Of a stretch of 64,000 nucleotides of DNA, positions 54,584 through 63,298 are shown in pieces (the stretch's first letter is position 1; each line of letters begins with the position of its first letter). A model generated the notes under the pieces. The model saw nothing but the letters and a program-made list of their open reading frames with translations. It searched no databases and was not told the DNA's origin. The stretch spans positions 124,001-188,000 of the forward strand of contig NZ_JADNBB010000009.1 of the NCBI RefSeq assembly GCF_015550595.1, read 5' to 3'. Made by a program: the position numbers and the translations under genes. Source of the stretch: Parabacteroides goldsteinii. Its GTDB lineage: Bacteria > Bacteroidota > Bacteroidia > Bacteroidales > Tannerellaceae.

Positions 54584-55321
54584 TTATGATTGTCGCTTTT
54601 TGCGAATCAGGATAAATTCATAACGGATACCGGCCGAGACATCCGTAAAGCCATACGTCATGACATACATGCGTAGATGGCGGAAAAGAAACAAGGAAGC
54701 CCCGGCGCTCATCTTCTTTCCATTGTAGTCGGCCATCACACACATCAAAGGGAAAAAAACCGGCGTATAACGGATGCCTCCGAAAAAGCCTTCATTCGGA
54801 CTTTCGTCATAAACCGGAAGATAATAACCGCCTGTAATTTCCAGGACATGGTTTCCCACCGGTATGTTTTTTGTGATAACTCCATAAATAGAACCGAACA
54901 TACGGTTTGCTTTCCTATTACTGAAAGGGTTCAGAGCATTGGTTGTAAATGCGTCATTGGATCCCAATACAACAGATGGTACATACTTCTTTTCTTTCAG
55001 CACACGCAACCGTAAAGAGACGGCACGGTCTTGCTGCCAGGTATTTTTCAAATCCAATCCTCTATCTTTCGCCAACGTACAACGGTAGCCCACTTCTATA
55101 AATGGTAAAAAAGTTATATTCAGAAAATAATTACCGGAATTATTCCGGAAACCATCCGCCAACATACTTTTCGGCAGGTAGTTTCCCCCCATCATAAAAG
55201 TGCCGTCAGCCTGCATGTCGGCAGAAGGAACAGTCAATAAACCGGAAACACCTAAAGACGACTGTCCCTTTACATATAAACAGGTTAAAAACAAGAAGAT
55301 AAAACAGGATAATTTTTTCAT
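54584..55321 (-). CDS. YjbH/GfcD-like outer-membrane barrel, N-terminal half
   Basis: The 245-residue protein has a signal peptide (FIFLFLTCLYVKGQ) followed by SSLGVSGLLTVPSADMQADGTFMMGGNYLP, the YjbH-type opening (G-LL-TPSA-pattern), FLNITFLPFIEVGYRCTLAKD, AVSLRLRVLKEKKYVPSVVLGSNDAF, FFGGIRYTPVFFPLMCVMADYNGKKMSAGASLFLF and the closing TYGFTDVSAGIRYEF. This follows the first barrel of E. coli YjbH/GfcD in order. The expected second barrel is absent here and appears at 46498-47712. It overlaps the GT25 gene by four bases. Confidence 0.75.
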   Translation of the reverse strand: MKKLSCFIFLFLTCLYVKGQSSLGVSGLLTVPSADMQADGTFMMGGNYLPKSMLADGFRNNSGNYFLNITFLPFIEVGYRCTLAKDRGLDLKNTWQQDRAVSLRLRVLKEKKYVPSVVLGSNDAFTTNALNPFSNRKANRMFGSIYGVITKNIPVGNHVLEITGGYYLPVYDESPNEGFFGGIRYTPVFFPLMCVMADYNGKKMSAGASLFLFRHLRMYVMTYGFTDVSAGIRYEFILIRKKRQS

Positions 55322-56109
55322 GAATTCCCTGTATCAATGATCTTCATATAATCTTTTCGCAGTTTCAGAAAACTTAGACGAAACAGGAAGCCCCTGATTT
55401 TTCCTAAAAGATGATCCCGCATCCTATAAAAAAGCGGGGGCTTCATATCGGGATCCATATCCTTTTCATCCTGCACCGAGCTGAGTATCTCCCCCATCTC
55501 CGACTTTCCGATAGCCAGCATAGGATAAATACCATGCACCCGGATCCCTAATCTTGCCATTTCGCGATAATCATCCGCTACATAATATGCTTTACCGATC
55601 CCCTGCATCACCTCCGCCCCTTTTCTGTTTATCAGATAAGCACAAGTTCCCCAGGCATGATATACCCGGCAAAACGAATATTGTCCTACCTGATATTCGC
55701 TTTTCGGATAATAGATCATATGTCTGCTCAATGTCATTATATAAGGTCTGTTCGGAATTTTTCCGACGGCCTCTTTCAAAAGACTCTCCACAGTTTCTTC
55801 CTTTGCCAGAAAACGAACGTCATCTTCCAGAATCAAAGCGAACTCTTCCTTCGAATTCAATAATCTCCTGTAACATTCCCGATGGCTTAGCGTACAACCG
55901 ATTTCACCGGGTAAAGGGTAACGCTTCTCTATATACCAAAAACGTTTTATATCGAAACACTTTTGTTTCTCACTTTCCGACATTTCCCGTCCGTCCACGG
56001 CATCTACAATCTCTATATCCGGGAATTTAAACTTTCCGACTTCTGCCAGAACATATTCTCTCCGCTCTGTCGATTCTTTCAGATTAATGATATATGTCTT
56101 TATTTTCAT
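55318..56109 (-). CDS. Glycosyltransferase family 25
   Basis: The 263-residue enzyme has the GT25 start KTYIINLKESTERREYVLAEV, DAVDGREMSE, GEIGCTLSHRECYRRLLNSKEEFALILEDDVRFL with the DDV metal site, and GTCAYLINRKGAEVM. GT25 enzymes are best known from lipooligosaccharide synthesis, often as galactosyltransferases; the sugar here is unknown. It follows the small barrel gene by 23 bases. Confidence 0.9.
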   Translation of the reverse strand: MKIKTYIINLKESTERREYVLAEVGKFKFPDIEIVDAVDGREMSESEKQKCFDIKRFWYIEKRYPLPGEIGCTLSHRECYRRLLNSKEEFALILEDDVRFLAKEETVESLLKEAVGKIPNRPYIMTLSRHMIYYPKSEYQVGQYSFCRVYHAWGTCAYLINRKGAEVMQGIGKAYYVADDYREMARLGIRVHGIYPMLAIGKSEMGEILSSVQDEKDMDPDMKPPLFYRMRDHLLGKIRGFLFRLSFLKLRKDYMKIIDTGNS

Positions 56110-56132
56110 TCTTTCTTTTCTCTTTTTTATGT

Positions 56133-56804
56133 TCAGGGAAAACGATAAGTCAGTCCGGCTGTTACTCCGGCATATCCTTCAAATTTACGTCCTCCCGTAT
56201 ATCCGTTAAAATTATCTTTCACAATGGTGCCTTCTATCCCCAGCGAAAAGCTCCAGTAATCCGTCATACGGATATTCAGATCGACACCTCCGATAGCAGC
56301 CGGAGAAAATTCCTGTTTTTTTTGGTCACGTGCCGGAGTCCATGCTCCTCCACCTCCCAGAAACAGATAAACACCAACCGGACGGTTAGAACGTTTACAG
56401 GTTCCCCAATTCATCAGATTCGTAATAAGCGTCAGATAGCTATCGACAAAATAAAATTTCCCGTTCGTATCCGGTTCTTTCATCATTACATGGCTGTTCT
56501 TTTGTGTTCCGCCACCTGCTTCCCAGCGTATTCCCCAGACAGAGGAGAACCAGCGAGCAACAGTCAGCTTACCATAAGGGCTAAGCTGATCTATTTTACT
56601 GGTTCCCCCATCACTTTCTCCCTGATACAGCGAAACCCCTCCGGACAGGGAAACCGCCCAATAGCCTTTGTTATCGCCTGTCTGGCGGTTTTTTTCCCGC
56701 AACGACAAATAGTGGTCGAATTGAGCATCCGACTGCCCCCAGGCGGATAAACCTGCCAGGAATAAAAGAACGAGAGACAACTTATTTCTTCTTTTTAGTT
56801 TCAT
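56133..56804 (-). CDS. Small outer-membrane beta-barrel protein
   Basis: I take the ATG at 56804 (MKLKRRNKLSLVLLFLAGLSAWGQ, signal peptide), giving 223 residues. The frame is open to 56885 but that part reads through the repeat tail of wzc and is a poor protein sequence. The mature part alternates hydrophobic strands (YWAVSLSGGVSLYQG, SSVWGIRWEAGGGTQ, VGVYLFLGGGGAW, SPAAIGGVDLNIRMTDYWSFSLGIEGTIV) and ends GVTAGLTYRFP with a C-terminal aromatic, as in OmpA-like barrels. It overlaps wzc by 23 bases, suggesting a part in polysaccharide export. Confidence 0.8.
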   Translation of the reverse strand: MKLKRRNKLSLVLLFLAGLSAWGQSDAQFDHYLSLREKNRQTGDNKGYWAVSLSGGVSLYQGESDGGTSKIDQLSPYGKLTVARWFSSVWGIRWEAGGGTQKNSHVMMKEPDTNGKFYFVDSYLTLITNLMNWGTCKRSNRPVGVYLFLGGGGAWTPARDQKKQEFSPAAIGGVDLNIRMTDYWSFSLGIEGTIVKDNFNGYTGGRKFEGYAGVTAGLTYRFP

Positions 56805-59118
56805 AACCATAATAAGATTTTCCATAACCATATCCATAATACCCGTAGCCATAGCCGTAGCCTGCATGTTTATTGTGTACCCCATTCAATAATACGGCCA
56901 TATTCGCCAACTTACGTTCCGTATGCAAATGTTCTACATCCGGTAATTGCCGGCGATCCATCCGTCCTTCACGGATCACATAGATATTCAAATCCGATAC
57001 CCGGCTGATCTCCCGTGCATCCACCACCATCCCATAGGGAACCGTATCGATCAGGATATATTCGTAGGTTTCCTTCAAGGAAAAGACCAGTTCTTCCAGG
57101 CGCGGACTAAGCAATAGTTCTGCCGGATTGGGTGGAATAGGACCTGAACTGATCACATCCAGTTCTTCATTATATCTGCAAGGACGGATCAGGCCGGATA
57201 CATCGGAAATCTTACCGGACAAATAATGCGTTATACCGGGTAGTACTTTCCCTTCCTCATCTTTCTCCGACCCTTTCCGGATATCCATTTCCAGCAAAAT
57301 TACCCGTTTACCCACCCAGGCCAAAGAAGCAGCCAGATTCATGGAAACAAACGATTTGCCGGCTCCCGGATTGGCCGAAGTAAACATGATCACTTTCGAC
57401 TGTGTCTTCACATTCAATACAAAATCCAGGTTCGACCGGATAATACGAAAAGCCTCCGACACCCCATCGCGTCCATTTTTAGTTATCCCCTCTTTGCCTT
57501 TCCCGTGAAAAGGTATCTCACCCAGGAAGGGTATGGTCAGATTCTCTTCTATATCCCTGCGTCCTCTGACAGTGACATCCAGCATCGGTTGAAGATAGAA
57601 TATCAGCCCGGGAATAGCCAGTCCGGCCAACAAGGCACCCAGCCAGATCACGATCCGGTTGGCTCCTGTCGTTCCGCTCCCGTAAGCCGGGTCGATCACC
57701 CGCAGGTTGCTCTCGGCCGTGGCCATGCTCAGCGCATTCTCTTCCCGTTTATTAAGCAGGTACAGATATAATTCTTCTTTGATTTTCTGCTGCCTCTCGA
57801 TAGTCAGCATATACTTTTCCTGTGTGGGCACTTTGCTTATACGGAAACCGGTAATTTCCTGTTGTCTTCGGGCATCGGCCAATTTCAGGTTCAAGGCCTT
57901 CTGCAAATTGCCCAGTACCTGAATGATCGTATTCCGTAAAGCCTGCAGGTTAACACCGATATCTCCTACTACCGGACTATGGTCACTGGATCCCCTTTTC
58001 AACTTATTGTATATAAGCAAATTCCGGTTGTATTCATCGATCATTCCCTCCACTCCGGTATCCATGATCCCGCTGTTGGTAGGCAACAATTGTCCTCCCT
58101 TTATCGGGTCACGCATATAATCCTGTATCATCCTGACCAGTTCGATTTGGTTGGTCAGTTCGATCTCTTCCTGCTCATACCGGCTATTATTGCTTAAATA
58201 GAGTCCGGCTTCAGAGGTTATATTGGTCAGCCGGTTTTTTTTCTTGAAGGATTCGATATCGCTGTCTACCTCTCCCAGTTCGGCATTGATCAATGCCAAT
58301 CGGTCGTCAATAAAAAGTGCGGTATGCTGTATCACCTGATTTTTGTCGCGCATTGCCTCGTCGTTATAAACCGAAATCAGGGTATTCAGAATCGCATCGG
58401 CCCTGTCAGGATTCAGGTCCTGATATTTCAATGCCAGCAAACTAGCCTCCTTTTCCGCTCTCTCCACTTCCAGATTTCCCAGACAGGAGGTTATAGCCCC
58501 CTGACGGGAAACACAATCAACCAATATAGGAACATGTAACCAACGAGCGGAAAAAACCGCTGTTTTGTTAACAATGACCGATCCTACCGGTGTTGCTACT
58601 GCCTTCCCGAATTGTACCATAGTCTCCTCTTCCGGATCAGCCGACAGGCCGGTCAGCCGGCAGATATCCTCTCCTACCGGAGTAATGGAAAAGCTCAGTG
58701 ATTTATCTTTCAACGAATCGGCCAGTTCCACCCAGACAGGCGAATTTGTATATAAGGCATTTCTTTTCAACCCCTGCTCCACACTATACCGGATATTCAG
58801 CGACAGCCGCCTGACAACCTCCTCCATCAACGTGCGCGATTTAAAGATCAAGATCTCGTTATTCACATTACTACCCCGGTTGAACAATTGTTTTTCAACA
58901 AAAGCGTCCTCTGTCTTTGCCTCCTCTTTCAGCAACACGATCGCTTCCCGTTTATACATGGTCTGTACGGTCTGTAGATAAACATAAGCCAATCCCAGGC
59001 AAACCAGTACCGACAAGATAAACCAATACCACTTGGCTAGCAGTACATCCAATATAGTTCGTATATTAAACTCACTGTTGCCAAGTAGTTTTTCCGTATA
59101 AGGCGTTTCTTCGATCAT
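56782..59118 (-). CDS. wzc: Wzc-type polysaccharide co-polymerase and tyrosine autokinase
   Basis: The 778-residue inner-membrane protein has an N-terminal Wzz domain between two membrane segments (WYWFILSVLVCLGLAYVYL; IVIWLGALLAGLAIPGLIFYL), long periplasmic coiled regions, GNVT/GNRINV-type core QREELYLYLLNKREENALSMA, and a cytoplasmic BY-kinase domain: Walker A SANPGAGKS (Lys588), Walker A' VILLEMDIRKG, Walker B YILIDTVPYG. The tail is rich in Tyr and Gly (GYGYGYYGYGYGKSYYGY), the site of autophosphorylation that controls chain length. It starts 7 bases after wza. Confidence 0.95.
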   Translation of the reverse strand: MIEETPYTEKLLGNSEFNIRTILDVLLAKWYWFILSVLVCLGLAYVYLQTVQTMYKREAIVLLKEEAKTEDAFVEKQLFNRGSNVNNEILIFKSRTLMEEVVRRLSLNIRYSVEQGLKRNALYTNSPVWVELADSLKDKSLSFSITPVGEDICRLTGLSADPEEETMVQFGKAVATPVGSVIVNKTAVFSARWLHVPILVDCVSRQGAITSCLGNLEVERAEKEASLLALKYQDLNPDRADAILNTLISVYNDEAMRDKNQVIQHTALFIDDRLALINAELGEVDSDIESFKKKNRLTNITSEAGLYLSNNSRYEQEEIELTNQIELVRMIQDYMRDPIKGGQLLPTNSGIMDTGVEGMIDEYNRNLLIYNKLKRGSSDHSPVVGDIGVNLQALRNTIIQVLGNLQKALNLKLADARRQQEITGFRISKVPTQEKYMLTIERQQKIKEELYLYLLNKREENALSMATAESNLRVIDPAYGSGTTGANRIVIWLGALLAGLAIPGLIFYLQPMLDVTVRGRRDIEENLTIPFLGEIPFHGKGKEGITKNGRDGVSEAFRIIRSNLDFVLNVKTQSKVIMFTSANPGAGKSFVSMNLAASLAWVGKRVILLEMDIRKGSEKDEEGKVLPGITHYLSGKISDVSGLIRPCRYNEELDVISSGPIPPNPAELLLSPRLEELVFSLKETYEYILIDTVPYGMVVDAREISRVSDLNIYVIREGRMDRRQLPDVEHLHTERKLANMAVLLNGVHNKHAGYGYGYGYYGYGYGKSYYGYETKKKK

Positions 59119-59125
59119 CCTGTTT

Positions 59126-59908
59126 TTATTTAAAGATCAATACACTCATAGAAGAAAGGAAAGAAATAATGGACATCCAGGTTCCTACATTCGTAAACTG
59201 GTTCTGTGCACTGGCTTCCGCTCTCACCCGGTTGGGCTCCACATAAATCATATCATTCTGCTTCAGATAATAAGCGGGTGACTGGAGGACATCCATCGAA
59301 CGCAGATCATGATACAGGATGGTGCGAACACCTTCTATCTCGCGCATCACTGCCACCCGGTCGCGCCGGCCATGAATGGTCAGATCGCCTGCCATGCTTA
59401 AAGCTTCGAACAGGGTGATACGTTCGGACGAGATATTGTAAGTTCCCGGACGGTTCACCTCCCCAAGTATCGAAATACGAAAATTCTGGAAACGAACCGT
59501 TACGATCGGATCTTTCAGGAATCCGCCTTTTTCCAGCTTAGCCTGTATCATATCGACCAGTTGACGCCGTGTCAGCCCGGCAACAGACAACCTTCCCAAT
59601 AACGGATAATTGATCGTACCATCTGTTTCTACCAGATATCCCCGGTTATTATAATTATAATTTCCCCTATCATTACCCCCGCCAGACTGTTGCTGGAAAG
59701 GCCTCAGCAACTCCGGATCGATACTGCTGACCACGATATCCAATAGATCGTCTTTCTGTATCTTCAGATTGAAGGTATCGGCTATTGCCGCCTTTTTCAG
59801 TAGCCCCTCCCCCTGCAAATACGTAATATCCTTTACCGAACCACAGGAAACCATCACCAACCATAGGAAAACGATCGGTAATCCCTTTTTTATTTTTTCT
59901 TTATTCAT
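59126..59908 (-). CDS. wza: Wza-type polysaccharide export lipoprotein
   Basis: The 260-residue lipoprotein (Cys about 22, LVMVSCGSVKD) has the polysaccharide-export domain (FNLKIQKDDLLDIVVSSIDPELLRPF, DGTINYPLLGRLSVAGLTRRQLVDMIQAKLEKGGFLKDPIVTVRF) and one SLBB domain (RISILGEVNRPGTYNISSERITLFEALSMAG). It ends with a hydrophobic segment (WMSIISFLSSMSVLIF), typical for the short Bacteroidetes form that lacks the large E. coli C-terminal ring, which may be why separate barrel proteins are needed here. Confidence 0.94.
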   Translation of the reverse strand: MNKEKIKKGLPIVFLWLVMVSCGSVKDITYLQGEGLLKKAAIADTFNLKIQKDDLLDIVVSSIDPELLRPFQQQSGGGNDRGNYNYNNRGYLVETDGTINYPLLGRLSVAGLTRRQLVDMIQAKLEKGGFLKDPIVTVRFQNFRISILGEVNRPGTYNISSERITLFEALSMAGDLTIHGRRDRVAVMREIEGVRTILYHDLRSMDVLQSPAYYLKQNDMIYVEPNRVRAEASAQNQFTNVGTWMSIISFLSSMSVLIFK

Positions 59909-59936
59909 ATTCTCTATACAGTTTCTTTATACAGTA

Positions 59937-60833
59937 TTATTTAGGCCATTCGAACCGATGCCCTATTTTCTCAAAAAATTTCTCATTCCACGGTGCAAAA
60001 AAATGAGTTAAATACTCCTTACAATCGTCTGGTACCAGACGATTGTAAACTCCAACATTGGAGTTTACAACTTCTCTCTCTCTCCAATCAATATGAGGAA
60101 TATTCAAAAATCGCTCTATATTAAATAAAGTTTCCAACCTTTTATTTTTAAGCTGTTTATCCTCAATAATCAATATTTGTTCCGGTTTGAAATAAGTATA
60201 GTAACGCTCTAACTGTTCGCTATACAGACCGCGACGGATAAAATCAGGATAATTGAATGCAGACGGCAGGTAGGAATCGTGTAACGCTATCTTCCTGAAT
60301 TCTTCTTCCACAAACCATGTAAAAGGATACTTGTCAGGGTCTTTTAAACAAGCAAAATATTCCCGTTCCGGATCTTCTCTGACACAGAACCCCTTTTCCT
60401 GTGCGCACATGCAAGCCATATTATATTCTGAGATAGCCCGGCTAACGGGTTCACGAACAAGAAAAATCAAACGGGCATCCGGATTATGCAGATAAATACG
60501 TTGGGGCACTTCTTCCAGATACACATTCGCCGGAGTTGCTTCAAACCACAACGTTTTTCCCGGATAAGTTTGATGAGCAGCGATCTCTTTCATTACATTT
60601 TTCCCTGAAAAAAAATAATGACCTATTTTATTCCCTTTTACCTGATAATGATGAGAGAAAAAAAGACTCTCTTTTCCGATAGCACCCACACAAAAAGGAT
60701 GCATATTCAAATAATCAAATAAAGCAGTTGTTCCTGATTTCTGAGCACCTATAATAACAAAGTCCATCTTTTTTTTACTAAAAACGACTTTAAAAACAAA
60801 AGAAGAGATTGATTTTATTATTTTTCTGTACAT
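59937..60833 (-). CDS. Sulfotransferase, heparan/N-sulfotransferase-like
   Basis: The 298-residue PAPS-dependent enzyme has the 5'-phosphosulfate loop FVIIGAQKSGTTALFDYL, GKESLFFSHHY, and the 3'-phosphate region PDARLIFLVREPVSRAISEYNM; later blocks are RRGLYSEQLERYYTYFKPEQILIIEDKQL and NSNVGVYNRL. These are the domain pattern of carbohydrate sulfotransferases. A start at 60767 (MDFVIIGAQ) is an alternative; the start at 60833 overlaps the HU-like gene by 16 bases. Two adjacent perfect palindromes lie in the coding region at 60019-60070. Likely acceptor: a sugar of the exopolysaccharide. Confidence 0.88.
   Translation of the reverse strand: MYRKIIKSISSFVFKVVFSKKKMDFVIIGAQKSGTTALFDYLNMHPFCVGAIGKESLFFSHHYQVKGNKIGHYFFSGKNVMKEIAAHQTYPGKTLWFEATPANVYLEEVPQRIYLHNPDARLIFLVREPVSRAISEYNMACMCAQEKGFCVREDPEREYFACLKDPDKYPFTWFVEEEFRKIALHDSYLPSAFNYPDFIRRGLYSEQLERYYTYFKPEQILIIEDKQLKNKRLETLFNIERFLNIPHIDWREREVVNSNVGVYNRLVPDDCKEYLTHFFAPWNEKFFEKIGHRFEWPK
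60019..60070. repeat. Tandem perfect palindromes inside the sulfotransferase gene
   Basis: A 30-bp perfect palindrome without loop (60019-60048, arms of 15, centred on GGTACC) overlaps by six bases a second palindrome with arms of 13 and a 2-base loop (60043-60055 and 60058-60070). The frame stays open through both. Confidence 0.9.
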
Positions 60834-61111
60834 ATCCGCTTATTGATTTTTTTCAAAAGCCCTTTCCCCGGTTTGAATTTAACACTAACACGTTTCGGTA
60901 TTGTGCAGGATAATCCTGTACGGGGATTTCTTCCTTCCCGTTCGGATTGTTCCCAGGGAGAAAAATGTCCGAAATTTTGTAATAATACAGATTCCTTACG
61001 TGATACAGTGTCACCAACGACTTCTATCATCGTATCCATAAAATGAAGTACCGTTGTTACCGGCACCGACATGCGGCCGGCAATTTCTTCTGCTAACTCT
61101 TTCTTGTTCAT
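60818..61111 (-). CDS. HU/IHF-family DNA-binding protein
   Basis: The 97-residue protein has the HU fold: MNKKELAEEIAGRMSVPVTTVLHFMDTMIEVVGDTVSRKESVLLQNFGHFSPWEQSEREGRNPRTGL, with the beta-arm sequence GRNPRTG, and a basic tail. It binds and bends DNA with little sequence preference. It is encoded inside the exopolysaccharide operon between a GT2 gene (14 bases upstream) and the sulfotransferase (16-base overlap), so it may be a local regulator of this locus. Confidence 0.9.
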   Translation of the reverse strand: MNKKELAEEIAGRMSVPVTTVLHFMDTMIEVVGDTVSRKESVLLQNFGHFSPWEQSEREGRNPRTGLSCTIPKRVSVKFKPGKGLLKKINKRICTEK

Positions 61112-61124
61112 CTTGATTTTAAGT

Positions 61125-62159
61125 TTATCGATTAATTATATATTTATTTTTCAATAAGCGAAATTCACAAAACAGCCAGACTAAAACGCTCATCCGGTAA
61201 TAAACCGGGAAATATTTCAGTTGGCTTCTGTTCTTTGGAATACTAAACATCTTTATCACCCGCCCATCTATATTGTTCATCATATACTTAATAAAGGCCA
61301 ATCGGTCTTTACCGGATACCGAATGTCCTATATTAGCATAGTAATAGTTAACCGGCTGCTGGACCAAACGAAAAAGATAATCCAGCATCAGGTTATTAAT
61401 CTCTTTATTGCGTATCCCTTTCTTCTCCAGAAAAGTATAGACACTATTCCATAATTTCATGTTATTTTCTATCAATAACGGATTTTTATAAAAAGATGAC
61501 GATAAAGATATTTCTTGTTCCATTACATGATAAAAAACCGGTACACACTTTATACTTTCAATATATTCAAAATATGAGCAATTGAATATCAAGTCTTCAC
61601 CCCAATTAACCCCTGGTTGAAAACGCAAATGATATTTCTCTATGATCATCCGGTTATACAGGCGGCTACAGGAGCTGCCCATTAAACCATTTATAAGATG
61701 CTCCAATAATAAACCGGTAGCACTATTATCCAACCTGCATGTTTTATCCTGTAATTCATGAATTGTATGAATCTCCCCATTTTTATCATGAATGGCCATC
61801 TTACAAAGCGGCATTATTTTCTCTCCGGCAGATTGATACAATCCGGAGAGATAATTCGCTTCAATCCAATCGTCACTGTCGATGAATGCAATATATTCTC
61901 CTTTCGCTAAATCCATTCCTCTATTTCGAGCCTGAGATACACCTTTGTTTTCAGGTTGCAAAACAACCTGAAAACGAAAATCTTTCGTTGCATATTCCTG
62001 ACAGACCTGCAGACTGTTGTCTGTTGAACCGTCATCGACCAAAATACACTCCCAATCTGTAAATGTCTGTTCCAATACGGAATCCAAGCAACGGGACAAA
62101 CAATATCCCCTGTTATATATCGGAATCACAATAGATATTCGATTATCCATACATTTCAT
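61125..62159 (-). CDS. Glycosyltransferase family 2
   Basis: The 344-residue GT-A enzyme has ISIVIPIYNRGYCLSRCLDSVLEQTFTDWECILVDDGSTD, NKGVSQARNRGMDLAKGEYIAFIDSDDW (DxD), and GVNWGEDLIFNCSYF. It belongs to the same EpsJ-like group as the GT2 enzymes further down the operon. It overlaps the GT4 gene by four bases. A palindrome with 12-bp perfect arms lies in its coding region at 61947-61975. Confidence 0.92.
   Translation of the reverse strand: MKCMDNRISIVIPIYNRGYCLSRCLDSVLEQTFTDWECILVDDGSTDNSLQVCQEYATKDFRFQVVLQPENKGVSQARNRGMDLAKGEYIAFIDSDDWIEANYLSGLYQSAGEKIMPLCKMAIHDKNGEIHTIHELQDKTCRLDNSATGLLLEHLINGLMGSSCSRLYNRMIIEKYHLRFQPGVNWGEDLIFNCSYFEYIESIKCVPVFYHVMEQEISLSSSFYKNPLLIENNMKLWNSVYTFLEKKGIRNKEINNLMLDYLFRLVQQPVNYYYANIGHSVSGKDRLAFIKYMMNNIDGRVIKMFSIPKNRSQLKYFPVYYRMSVLVWLFCEFRLLKNKYIINR
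61947..61975. repeat. Perfect palindrome inside the GT2 gene
   Basis: Arms gttttcaggttg (61947-61958) and caacctgaaaac (61964-61975) with a 5-base loop. Confidence 0.85.
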
Positions 62160-63289
62160 TTTAGAAATACAAAATCCGGTTTCTCTCCCTTTCCGACCAC
62201 CCAGTCATAAAGCACTTTCATTTGCCGGGATACGACATCCACCGAGTATTTATCCAATATCAACCGGCGTCCCCGCTGTCCCATTTCACAAAGAGTCGCT
62301 TCATCCAGAGATAACGCTTTTCTCACCGTATCGGTCAATGTCCCGATATCATTCTTCACCCACCAGCCACACCGGTAAGTGTCCAATTCCTGCCACGGCG
62401 ATCCGGTCGATGCGATCACCGGGATTTCCTGCAATAAGGCTTCCGGAGTAATAATACCACAGTTTTCAAAATCGCTGGGAACAATCAGGCAGGTCAGGGA
62501 AGCCAGTAGCCGGCTTTTCTTCACGCCCGTCACAAAGCCTGTAAAACAAACTCGTTTCAATTTCAGGCGATCTACTTCTTTTTTAAGAAACTGCATATAG
62601 GCCGGATCTCCGTCCCCCATGATCAAAAGTTCCCCCGGCTCATTCAAACGATGCCAGATCTCGATCAGCCGTTCCACCCTCTTCCGAGGATGGACACGTC
62701 CCAGATAACCGATCCGCTTCACGCCATCCGAATACATAGGGGGCATTTTTTCAGGACATTCCATGGGACAGGGCAATACGGCCACCGGATTAGTTAATCC
62801 CAACGAACGGTAATACTCCATTTCCTCCATACAAGTAGCGTGAATACAGGCTGCCTGTTGCAACTGTCTGCGCTGAAACAAAAACAGGGCGATTTTTTTC
62901 ACGAAGGGAGAGTGGGACAATGCCTCCGGATATAAAGCACCGTGGAGGGTGACCAGATAAGGACGCCCCTTCTCACGGGCGAACTTTGCCGCTATATAGC
63001 TGGAGTATAGCCAAAGTCCCTGAATATGATAAACATCTGCAACCGGAGTATCTGACAGCGCTTTTAGAAAAACAGAAGAATACCCCCACCATCTTTTTTT
63101 CAGACGGGAAGAGGGTAAAAAACGAATAAAAGGTTCACTGGAAACCCGTTCTTCTCCCGGAAATGTTTCGTTTGTCAGCACCTCTGTATCCATTCCCGCC
63201 AGGTTTGCTCCTCTTACTGTCAACAAAGTAGTACGGGCAGGACCTCCGCATGCCGTACTCATCGAATCAATTACATGAATTATTTTCAT
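62156..63289 (-). CDS. Glycosyltransferase family 4
   Basis: The 377-residue GT-B enzyme has the N-terminal CGGPARTTLLTVRGANLAG, VADVYHIQGLWLYSSYIAAKFAREKGRPYLVTLHGALYPEAL, KRIGYLGRVHPRKRVERLIEIWHRL, and the donor site VPSDFENCGIITPEALLQEIPVIASTGSPWQEL (E-x7-E pattern). It starts 9 bases after the cut sulfotransferase gene and overlaps the next GT2 gene by four bases. Confidence 0.93.
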   Translation of the reverse strand: MKIIHVIDSMSTACGGPARTTLLTVRGANLAGMDTEVLTNETFPGEERVSSEPFIRFLPSSRLKKRWWGYSSVFLKALSDTPVADVYHIQGLWLYSSYIAAKFAREKGRPYLVTLHGALYPEALSHSPFVKKIALFLFQRRQLQQAACIHATCMEEMEYYRSLGLTNPVAVLPCPMECPEKMPPMYSDGVKRIGYLGRVHPRKRVERLIEIWHRLNEPGELLIMGDGDPAYMQFLKKEVDRLKLKRVCFTGFVTGVKKSRLLASLTCLIVPSDFENCGIITPEALLQEIPVIASTGSPWQELDTYRCGWWVKNDIGTLTDTVRKALSLDEATLCEMGQRGRRLILDKYSVDVVSRQMKVLYDWVVGKGEKPDFVFLK

Positions 63290-63298
63290 TATCGTTAA

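Noticed and set aside
56805-56885. Longer N-terminus for the small barrel gene
   Set aside because: The extra 27 residues are a frame-shifted reading of the Tyr/Gly repeat tail of wzc and hide the signal peptide.
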